Source: an uncultured Lachnospiraceae bacterium
GTDB taxonomy: Bacteria > Bacillota > Clostridia > Lachnospirales > Lachnospiraceae
Direction: 5' to 3'
DNA: 16,650 nucleotides
Assembly: GCA_910587105.1 (NCBI GenBank)
Contig: CAJUMB010000069.1
Span: 1-16,650, forward strand
Position numbers and translations under genes: made by a program. Positions 7,301 through 13,556 of this stretch are shown in pieces. The first letter of the stretch is position 1. The number at the start of each line of letters is the position of its first letter. The notes below the pieces were generated by a model. It was not told the origin of the DNA. It saw only the letters and a program-made list of their open reading frames with translations, and ran no database searches.

Positions 7301-8515
7301 CACGCAGGAGATGTTGATGAAATCGGAATGGACCCGATGGATATCGCAAAACGCAGACTCGTAAAATCAATAGAAAAATATGAAAACTATGATTATGGAG
7401 ATGCACTCAGAAATGAGCTTGCTCAGAAACTGGAAGAGGCACGAAATGTTCTGGAGCAGGCTAATGATTATGAGGATGTGAATGCGGCTGATGAATTATT
7501 GAATGAATATTTTTATGGCCTGCGGGAAAGCACAGGCATTGACAATCTAGAGGCTGAAGGGCTGAAAGATTATGAGATAACCAGGCAGGGAAATTGGTAT
7601 TATGGTGACGAAGAGGATATTCAGCTGAATGGGTATTCTGTGATCACATTGAGAGGAACTGGGGCTAATATTTTAGATAATCTTAGTATTTCACTGTCAG
7701 ACACAGAGGCGGTGACGCAGATGCTGTCATCTGACCGGGCAGAATATGAAAAATTGTTGGTTGTCACAAATAGCAGGACAAGGGCAGTTGAAAAGTATTA
7801 TTTAGAATGCAAAGAATATGTTCCAAGCCTCTTTCCCAGAAGCATAGAGGATCAGGGTAATTATATTTCTGATTTTGATACAGAGTATAGCAGTGATGAG
7901 GAAGGAAATCCAATTGAATATCTTGACATCTATGGAGAAAACGAAGTACTTACGAATCCGGTGTTCTCATTTGAAAGTCCGGAGATCCAGTATAACTACA
8001 CAAGTACCACTGAGAATGGAGCCATTGGAAAATTGGAAGTATCTTATAAAGATACAAACCAGATATACTATGTCCGTTATATAAGAAAAGGCCGCAAAGT
8101 ACAGCTTGAAGCAGTCAAGGCGGATGGCGCGGAATTTACAGTTCCTGAAAGTGATTGGGTATATGATAAAGAGACTGACAGCGAGTATGAGGTATATACT
8201 TTTTCAGGAACAAAAGATGTATTGGATCAGACTGTCATACCAGAGGTCTATGTATATAATGAAGAATATGACAGAGAATTTGTAAGTTTAGACTCTTGGA
8301 CATTAGAACCGGTGGAAGGAGCTGTGTGGAATTATGTTTTAAGAACAAGTTATAAAGGAAGGGAGCAGAATTTTTATCTGCAGTATCAGAAAGTAGAAGT
8401 GCTTCCAGAACCAGCATCCATTCGTCCGGAAAGTCCGAATATAAATGAAGAAATAGCTGTAGATATGGGACAAAATCATGAAAGCGTGAATGAAGAAATA
8501 GACTTTGTCCAGTAA
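4328..8515 (+). CDS. Large secreted multidomain surface protein (4x Big2, beta-rich, CarboxypepD_reg-like, DUF2135-like)
   Basis: 1395 residues from ATG 4328. This start is chosen over ATG 4307 because GGGAAAAGG lies just ahead and the signal peptide begins there. Residues 1-34 are a signal peptide (hydrophobic core AAFISVMLIFIMAL, cleavage near AHA-A). Big2 Ig-like domains follow at about 38-118, 121-202 and 208-287, the first two very lysine-rich. A Thr/Pro-rich linker (291-343) and a fourth Big2 (344-422) come next. Residues 425-630 are beta-rich and solenoid-like. Two carboxypeptidase-regulatory-like (CnaB-like) domains lie at about 643-745 and 749-843. Residues 850-955 resemble the DUF2135/YfaP type (ILWWGP, DLDSHLVGP, LDLDDTDWEGPETTTVY). 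A helical segment (1004-1067) precedes an unassigned acidic C-terminus. No LPXTG, SLH or final membrane helix is present. It is probably wall-associated or released, with adhesive or binding roles; no catalytic motif is seen. Confidence 0.88.
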   Translation: MKKGIYIKWIAAFISVMLIFIMALNTMPLTAHAAGAKAKSITLNYSSYTLKKGKTVKLKAVIKPKKAQNKKLVWKSSKKAVASVNNQGIVKGKKKGSTTITVTVKGTSLKASCKVNVGTPVKKISVKNKKINMKVGAATVIKAVITPKSATNKALTYKSSNPKVVSVNNKGRLTAKGTGTAKITVQAKDGSGKKAVVTVTVKKAEAVVTSVKVTVEKTEIKVGETTTASAEIMPADALVKTVTWSSSDQSVATVDKDGKITGVKAGEVTITASSVNGKKGSIKIHVKEEAATPSVVPTETPSVEPTGTPGETPTATPTPTPSNPSTPGTNVPVVTPPPAEILPSEVILNKTVETIAVGGEVTLQATVVPANAANKNVIWSSSDESVAVVDHGKVTGAALGTAVITAKTEAGGKTASCEITVGTVTEVASFAAMMEALEAGNADKIVCNSQESEFEIPEADYEKTVLVINAPNATITNHAKFKKIEILAIKSDTWIEKATGNMIDLTAKQSHVKVEGENVIIQVGPEAEKVYLEKEGTISHLMVHGASAIAISGGNRTSIPVVVRADGTAITTSIPVAVDTANDIRLRIRTGAESSSVQIIDSSVRAEIQGIGTIPVTNRQTNETKDVVAENVPPESGEEEEAIKGAITGNVYDETHMAVVGAVVYVIPYRSSVDKDNLEAAIEAAQQQERCYIVNTVESGKYTTQDIPYGNYVLIVKADDLQTYFQTVILNHSLINNGEITMTVPTQDRGDIQGTLYNAVDRSNLPAGITLRLRAGADNVTGSIAAQTTTDENGHYIFKDLLPGTYTVQAEDSRTNTQVHYARTTFNVVALANTTVQGDMALTEEMEDGQFRFILWWGPQSEAIPSDLDSHLVGPRASGNGKFHTYFGDREYGEDGTLYADLDLDDTDWEGPETTTVYQAVDGLYHFYIHDYSNQGDSDNQMLADSQARVIVTIGSWQAAYYVPDQIGTLWDVCTYDSKTNTLTPVNKVTFHAGDVDEIGMDPMDIAKRRLVKSIEKYENYDYGDALRNELAQKLEEARNVLEQANDYEDVNAADELLNEYFYGLRESTGIDNLEAEGLKDYEITRQGNWYYGDEEDIQLNGYSVITLRGTGANILDNLSISLSDTEAVTQMLSSDRAEYEKLLVVTNSRTRAVEKYYLECKEYVPSLFPRSIEDQGNYISDFDTEYSSDEEGNPIEYLDIYGENEVLTNPVFSFESPEIQYNYTSTTENGAIGKLEVSYKDTNQIYYVRYIRKGRKVQLEAVKADGAEFTVPESDWVYDKETDSEYEVYTFSGTKDVLDQTVIPEVYVYNEEYDREFVSLDSWTLEPVEGAVWNYVLRTSYKGREQNFYLQYQKVEVLPEPASIRPESPNINEEIAVDMGQNHESVNEEIDFVQ

Positions 8516-8640
8516 AAAAGGTTTCTGGATGGCTGAAATTGAGTATGCTTAGGTTTTTTTGTAACAGATAGTATAGTATGGCGGTCCCCAGCTGTCATAA
8601 GGTTTTATGGAAAAAGAGGAGATATGAAGGATCAAACAGA
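8516..8640. other. Intergenic stretch with a truncated start-like frame
   Basis: No convincing hairpin terminator follows the large surface protein gene, although a run of seven T occurs near 8555. An ATG at 8624 (AGAGGAG close upstream, spacing only two bases) begins MKDQTE and runs directly into the repeat sequence at 8641, so it may be the cut-off start of a lost gene. Confidence 0.35.
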
Positions 8641-8800
8641 GACACGCTCTAGAGCGTGTCTTAAAAATCATTCTTGCCATCTGCACGCCCCACTTTGCGT
8701 GATATTTGTGTCAAATTCAGGTTACATAGCCCGCTATGCGTCCTTCATTTGGCGCAAATTTTCATTTGAATTGATGGCAAGAGGTTTTTTGTCAAGTATG
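8641..8800. repeat. MITE-like element copy C abutting an orphan inverted end
   Basis: GACACGCTCT at 8641-8650 is a lone right end. It is joined head-on to a left end starting AGAGCGTGTCTTAAAAATC at 8651, giving a perfect 20-bp palindrome across 8641-8660. The left arm continues through CCATCTGCACGCCCCACTTT, the CATAG...CTATG tip and TTTGGCGCAAAT (about 8750-8761). The right arm is degraded; GGCAAGAGG with a T-run near 8779-8795 may be its remnant, so the end coordinate is approximate. Confidence 0.7.
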
Positions 8801-9240
8801 AAAATGGTTATCAATGGACCGGTATTAGTTTACGCCCCGGTCAAAAGCCGTGGAAACAACAGTCAGTGCCGCGCCAGATCAGGCAACAGTGGGCATGGCG
8901 GCGGGCTGCAGGATGTAAAGAGATGGTTTTGCATTCCGGAACAGCGTTCTCAGGAAACAGGGGGATATCGGCTCCATTGCTGGTGTGAGTACAAAGGCAG
9001 AATATATGAAATGATGCCACATATTGTTATAATCGTATATGTTTGATATAATTGTATATATTCACAAAATAAAAGCAGGGACTTTTACCTGGTTTTGTGG
9101 CTGATTTTCTGTCATATACACATTAATTTAATCAACGTACATACCTTGTACAGCTTATAAATTTATGCATAAATGACAAAAAATCATCTCACTAAATCAG
9201 GCACAAAGAGGCTCCGAGAGTACATTAATCGAGAAAAGAG
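8801..9240. other. Gene-poor stretch between two MITE fragments
   Basis: The plus strand is open from the repeat through to 9046 in one frame (MKMVINGPVLVYAPVKSRG and on), and other frames have short protein-like runs. None shows a ribosome binding site, a domain I recognise or a consistent frame, so I call this decayed sequence of unknown origin. CACAAAA (9063-9069) and TTTTGTG (9093-9099) could form a weak stem. The region 9050-9200 is AT-rich and featureless. Confidence 0.35.
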
Positions 9241-9290
9241 GACACGCTCTAAGCGGGGCGTGCAGATGGCGGGAATGGTTTTTGAGACAC
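9241..9290. repeat. MITE-like element fragments (copy D, inverted relative to copy C)
   Basis: GACACGCTCT (9241-9250) is another orphan terminal repeat. It is followed at 9251-9290 by GCGGGGCGTGCAGATGGCG, a T-run and GAGACAC, which is the reverse complement of the left arm of copies C and F. The outermost GCTCT of this arm is missing. Together with copy C it brackets about 450 bp with repeat ends facing in opposite directions. Confidence 0.65.
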
Positions 9291-9400
9291 CAATCATCAA
9301 ATTTGTATCTGCTATACGGAAATGATTGGTACAACAAAAACAGGGAAGATGCTATAACGAAGGGGAAGGACAGCTCTGCAGCTCTTTTTTGATACAAGAG

Positions 9401-9405
9401 GGAGG
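9401..9405 (+). promoter_or_regulatory. Ribosome binding site of the LRR-CAP gene
   Basis: GGAGG within AGAGGGAGG sits eight bases before the ATG at 9414, fixing that start. No convincing promoter could be placed between the MITE fragment and this gene. Confidence 0.7.
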
Positions 9406-9413
9406 AAAACACA

Positions 9414-11597
9414 ATGAAGAGAGGAAACTTTGGAAAATGGATGGCATTGTTCATATGCGGGGCAATAATCACCGGGATGGTGCCTTCTGTGGTACAGGGA
9501 GCAGAGATTATTTCAGAAAACCTGTTTGAAGAACAACAATCAGATGCGTCTTATTGTAAAGAGGGAAGTCCGGCTATACCCTCAGACAGCGATCCCGAAG
9601 AGTCAAAGCAGATAGAGGGGCTATCTGCAAACGATTCATTTTCCTTAGGAATTACAGAGGAATCTGCTCATTTGGCAGAAAAAGGTCTGTTGGAAGGTTC
9701 CTGCGGACTGAATGGAGCGTCTGTATATTGGAAACTGCAGAACGGCGTTATGACTATCAGCGGTACAGGGGCCATGGATGATTATTACACAATATCCGAT
9801 TTAGAGACAGGAGAAGTTTTGAAATCAAATGAGCAGCCGTGGTATGATATCCGCGGATATATCGATGAGGTCGTTATTACAGAAGGGATTACCACTGTTG
9901 GAAAGAATTCATTTGAAGGCTGTTATTATTTGGAAAAGATAACAATCGCTGATTCTGTCAAAACGATTAGAGAGGGGAGTTTTGCAAATTGTAAAGATTT
10001 AAAGGAGATCAATCTGGGTTCTGGAATTGAGTCTGTCGAGGACAATGCATTTTGGTATAGTCCCGCAGTATTATTGACGTTCCCCAGAACCTTGAAAAAA
10101 TTGAGCCAATACTCCCTGGGCGGGATGTGGTCACTGGAAAACATCTATGTGGAAGATGGCAATAAAATTTATCGGTCGAAAGACGGCGTTTTGTTTTCCG
10201 ACAATGGAAAAACTCTGTTTTCTTATCCCGCAGGCCGCCAGGGGGCATACAGGGTACCTGACGGTACAGTAAAGATAGCTTCTGAGGCATTTGCGCAATC
10301 TGACATCATCAATATCAGTTTTCCAGATACCGTTACAGAGATTGAAGAAAGTGCATTTTGGCAATGTGGAAAGCTGACGGAGATAACCTTCCCAAAAAAT
10401 CTGAAGGTGATAGAACGCTATGTATGCATAGAAAATATATCTCTTGTCTCGGTGACGATCCCGGAAGGCGTCACTACAATAAGAGTCGGGGCATTTGGAG
10501 ACTGCATATCACTGAAAAAAGTTACAATCCCATCTACGGTGGTAACTATTGAAGATTCATTTCCAACAGATACTGTACTGGATATCAAAAATCCAGGACT
10601 GCATCGTCTGGAAGACGGAACCCTTGTAGAAGCAGTGACAGTGACTATGCGGGGAAAAGAAGAATATAAAAAGGCATTTCAGGTCCTTTCGCTTGTGAAC
10701 AAAGAAAGGGAGAAAGCAGGAAGGGTTCCATTGGTCATGGATTCCCGCATGTTGGAAACTGCGATGCAGCGTGCCTTTGAAACAGTTCTTTACTGGTCCC
10801 ATACCAGACCCACGGGAACGGATTGTTTTACTGCAAATACGGATATGTTTGGTGAAAATATCGCGTCAGGGAGCAGTACTGCCAAAGACGTTATGTCTCA
10901 ATGGATGAATTCGGAAGGACACAGAAATAATATTTTGGGAGGTGAATATCATTCCATTGGCATTGGATGTGTAAAAGCAGGCGGAGGATATTATTGGGTA
11001 CAATGTTTTGGGGAAACGGTGGAATCTTCGGCAAACGAATCTGACTATACGGATACGACTGCAGGACGGAAAGTGCTGGTAAAAAAAGACCCAGAATATT
11101 ACAAGGCTTCTTTTAACATCACAAAGAATAAGCTTGTGATAGGAGATACGGCAAAAGTCGAGGTGTATTGGAAAAGATTGGAATTGACAGATCCTGGTGT
11201 TGTGATAAGTTCTTCGAATCCATTTGTCTGTCAGGTAGAAAATAATGTACTAAAAGGGCTTCAGACAGGCACCTCAAAGATTACAGTTTATTTTGAAGGA
11301 TGCCAGGAAAAAGCACTGGAAAAGACAATCACTGTCCAGAAAGAACAAAAAGTAAAGAAGCTGTCACTAAATAGGTCAGCGCTGAGATTAAGAAAAGGAC
11401 AATCTTTTAAATTAAAGGCAGCAGTAAGTCCATCCAATGCATCAAACAAAAAATTGACCTGGAAGACAAATAATAAAAAAGTGGCGGTCGTCAAAAATGG
11501 GAAAGTCGTCGCTAAGAGAAAGGGCAAAGCAGCCGTCACGGTAAAAGCAGCCGATGGAAGCGGTAAGTCTGCAAAATGTAGTATAATTGTAAAATAG
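9414..11597 (+). CDS. Secreted LRR_5 (BspA-like) - CAP/SCP - Big2 fusion protein
   Basis: 727 residues. Residues 1-29 form a signal peptide (WMALFICGAIITGMV, cleavage near VQG-A). A low-complexity acidic stretch runs to about 90. BspA-type leucine-rich repeats occupy about 97-395, opening with the usual CGLNG...GVMTISGTGAMDDY and repeating patterns such as VVITEGITTVGKNSFEGCYY. Residues 418-535 form a CAP/SCP (PR-1-like) domain: WSHTRPTG, GENIASG and MNSEGHRNNIL supply the cavity residues H463, E481, E501 and H503. A divergent Ig/Big2-like region (565-642) and a lysine-rich Big2 (645-727) end the protein. No LPXTG, SLH or C-terminal membrane helix is present; the basic Big2 could hold it to anionic wall polymers (inference). 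CAP domains lack an agreed enzymatic role in bacteria. The gene ends at a large hairpin facing the ABC operon. Confidence 0.92.
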   Translation: MKRGNFGKWMALFICGAIITGMVPSVVQGAEIISENLFEEQQSDASYCKEGSPAIPSDSDPEESKQIEGLSANDSFSLGITEESAHLAEKGLLEGSCGLNGASVYWKLQNGVMTISGTGAMDDYYTISDLETGEVLKSNEQPWYDIRGYIDEVVITEGITTVGKNSFEGCYYLEKITIADSVKTIREGSFANCKDLKEINLGSGIESVEDNAFWYSPAVLLTFPRTLKKLSQYSLGGMWSLENIYVEDGNKIYRSKDGVLFSDNGKTLFSYPAGRQGAYRVPDGTVKIASEAFAQSDIINISFPDTVTEIEESAFWQCGKLTEITFPKNLKVIERYVCIENISLVSVTIPEGVTTIRVGAFGDCISLKKVTIPSTVVTIEDSFPTDTVLDIKNPGLHRLEDGTLVEAVTVTMRGKEEYKKAFQVLSLVNKEREKAGRVPLVMDSRMLETAMQRAFETVLYWSHTRPTGTDCFTANTDMFGENIASGSSTAKDVMSQWMNSEGHRNNILGGEYHSIGIGCVKAGGGYYWVQCFGETVESSANESDYTDTTAGRKVLVKKDPEYYKASFNITKNKLVIGDTAKVEVYWKRLELTDPGVVISSSNPFVCQVENNVLKGLQTGTSKITVYFEGCQEKALEKTITVQKEQKVKKLSLNRSALRLRKGQSFKLKAAVSPSNASNKKLTWKTNNKKVAVVKNGKVVAKRKGKAAVTVKAADGSGKSAKCSIIVK

Positions 11598-11678
11598 ATA
11601 CCGCTGGAAATGTTGCCGTGGGATATTCTCCGTGATATCACGAAGGATATCCCACGAAACAGTTTCCAGCGGTATTTT
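11598..11678. terminator. Nested hairpin between convergent genes, probable bidirectional terminator
   Basis: ATACCGCTGGAAA (11598-11610) pairs with TTTCCAGCGGTAT (11663-11675) over 13 bp. Inside, GTGGGATAT (11618-11626) pairs with ATATCCCAC (11647-11655), and CGTGATATCACG (11631-11642) is a perfect palindrome at the tip. TTTT follows on the plus strand at 11675-11678; on the minus strand the structure is followed by CTATTTTAC. It begins right after the LRR-CAP stop and lies about 28 bases past the end of the ABC operon. Confidence 0.7.
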
Positions 11679-11705
11679 CCGCATTCCGTTACATCTGTCT
11701 TGCGC

Positions 11706-13556
11706 CTACACCGCCTCAGCCTTCTCAAACTGGCTGTTATACAATTGTGCATAAAATCCGCCGGCGCTCATCAGTTCCTCATGATTACCCTGCTCAATAA
11801 TATCCCCATCTTTCATAACCAATATCAAATCGGCATTGCGTATGGTAGAAAGTCTGTGGGCGATGATGAAGCTGGTCCGGCCTTCCATCAGATTATCCAT
11901 GGCCTTTTGTATCCGGACTTCCGTTCTGGTATCCACAGAGGAGGTGGCCTCATCCAGAATCAGAATCTTATTATCCGCCAGAATTGCCCGGGCGATGGTC
12001 AGAAGCTGCTTCTGCCCCTGGGACACGTTGCTGGTTTCCTCGTTGAGCATCATCTGATATCTTCCCGGCTGAGCCATAATAAAGCGGTGTACATTGGCCG
12101 CTTTCGCAGCTGCGATCACTTCCTTATCTGTGGCCTCCAGCCTTCCATAGCGGATATTATCCATAATCGTTCCGTTAAACAGCCAGGTATCCTGCAGCAC
12201 CATGCCGAACATTTCACGCAGCTGATCTCTGGAGAAATCCTGTATATTGTGTCCATCTATTTTGATTGAGCCGCTGTTTACATCATAAAAACGCATCAAC
12301 AGCTTGACCATGGTAGTTTTTCCCGCTCCGGTGGGACCCACAATAGCCACTTTCTGTCCGTCTTTGATTTTAGCCGAAAAGTCATGGACAATACAGTTAT
12401 CCGGCTGATAGCCGAAAGATACATGGTCAAATTCCACATCCCCTTTTAATTGGGACACATCAACGGGATGTTTTCCGGTCTGTTCTTCCTCTTCTTCATC
12501 CAGGAATTCGAAAACTCTCTCTGACGCGGCTGCAGCTGACTGGAGCATATTTGTTACCTGGGCAACCTGGGTAATGGGCTGGGTAAAGTTGCGGATATAC
12601 TGGAAAAATGACTGGATATCCCCCACCTCTATGGCGTTTTTGATAACCAGATAACCGCCCAGCAAAGCCACCATCACATATCCGATATTGCCTACAAACT
12701 GCATCACCGGCATCATAATCCCGGAGAAAAACTGGGATTTCCATGCGGAATCATACAGTTTCCGGTTGGTTTCCTCGAATACATTTACCACATCATTTTC
12801 TTTATTGAAGGCCTTCACAATATTGTGTCCGGCATAGACTTCTTCAATCTGTCCGTTTACCTGGCCCAGGTAATTCTGCTGTCCCCGGAAATACTTCTGG
12901 GAACGTTTCATAACGGCGCCGATGATGGCCATGGAGACAGGCAGAATAGGGAGAGCGCACAAAGTCATCCACACATTAATGCTGAGCATCATAATAAACA
13001 CACCGATAATGGTAGTCACCGAGGTAATCAGCTGGGTCAGACTCTGATTCAGACTCTGCTGCAGGGTGTCCACATCGTTGGTCACCCGGGAGAGTGTCTC
13101 CCCATGGGTTCTGCTCTCAAAATATTTCATGGGCATCCGGTGGATTTTTTTTGAAATATCCTGCCGCAGGGAGTAAGTTACATCGTTGGAAATCCCTGTC
13201 ATCACGAAACCCTGAATAAAGGAGAAACATGCACTGACTACGTAAAGGCAGAGCACTCCCAGCAGAATCTGGGTGATTTTCGCAAAATCGATGCCCCCTG
13301 TGCCGCTGACTTTTGCTACCAGGCCGTTGAACAGTTCTGTGGTAGCCCTGCCAAGTATTTTCGGGCCGGCAATATTGAATACAGTGCCTGCCATGGCAAA
13401 AATAATCATAATCAGAAAGCGTATCTTATATTTTTCCATATAGCGGAATAACTTTTTTAGGGTTCCGCCGAAATCTTTGGCTTTTTCACCGCCAGCCATG
13501 CCTCGGCCGTGGCCCATGGGACCTCTGGGGCTGGCTGTTCTTCTATCATCACTCAT
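11706..13556 (-). CDS. ABC exporter half-transporter, catalytic subunit of a heterodimer
   Basis: 616 residues: a Gly/Arg-rich N-terminus (1-30), a six-helix type IV exporter membrane domain (about 45-345) and a nucleotide-binding domain (about 370-605). The motifs are Walker A GPTGAGKTT (407-415), Q-loop Q455, signature VSQGQ (511-515), Walker B ILILDE with catalytic E536, and H-loop H567 (IIAHRLSTI). The signature has Q where LSGGQ has its first G, while Walker B and H-loop are canonical, so this subunit supplies the ATP-hydrolysing half of the good site. Its ATG overlaps the upstream subunit's stop by four bases (ATGA), and AGGAGG sits about ten bases ahead, a typical translationally coupled pair. 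It probably exports drugs, peptides or lipids; the substrate cannot be read from sequence. Confidence 0.93.
   Translation of the reverse strand: MSDDRRTASPRGPMGHGRGMAGGEKAKDFGGTLKKLFRYMEKYKIRFLIMIIFAMAGTVFNIAGPKILGRATTELFNGLVAKVSGTGGIDFAKITQILLGVLCLYVVSACFSFIQGFVMTGISNDVTYSLRQDISKKIHRMPMKYFESRTHGETLSRVTNDVDTLQQSLNQSLTQLITSVTTIIGVFIMMLSINVWMTLCALPILPVSMAIIGAVMKRSQKYFRGQQNYLGQVNGQIEEVYAGHNIVKAFNKENDVVNVFEETNRKLYDSAWKSQFFSGIMMPVMQFVGNIGYVMVALLGGYLVIKNAIEVGDIQSFFQYIRNFTQPITQVAQVTNMLQSAAAASERVFEFLDEEEEEQTGKHPVDVSQLKGDVEFDHVSFGYQPDNCIVHDFSAKIKDGQKVAIVGPTGAGKTTMVKLLMRFYDVNSGSIKIDGHNIQDFSRDQLREMFGMVLQDTWLFNGTIMDNIRYGRLEATDKEVIAAAKAANVHRFIMAQPGRYQMMLNEETSNVSQGQKQLLTIARAILADNKILILDEATSSVDTRTEVRIQKAMDNLMEGRTSFIIAHRLSTIRNADLILVMKDGDIIEQGNHEELMSAGGFYAQLYNSQFEKAEAV

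Noticed and set aside
8624..9046. A 140-codon plus-strand frame beginning MKDQTE
   Set aside because: Its first 60 codons are translated MITE sequence, the Shine-Dalgarno spacing is too short, and the rest matches no family I recognise. I treat it as a gene start cut off by the repeat plus unrelated open sequence.
9372..9390. AGCT-CTGC-AGCT followed by TTTTTT as a terminator or attenuator before the LRR-CAP gene
   Set aside because: The stem is only about four base pairs; too weak to support.
11610..12269. A 219-codon plus-strand frame opposite the end of the ABC subunit gene
   Set aside because: It is antisense to the conserved nucleotide-binding domain and begins within the terminator hairpin; the minus-strand protein has all expected ABC motifs.
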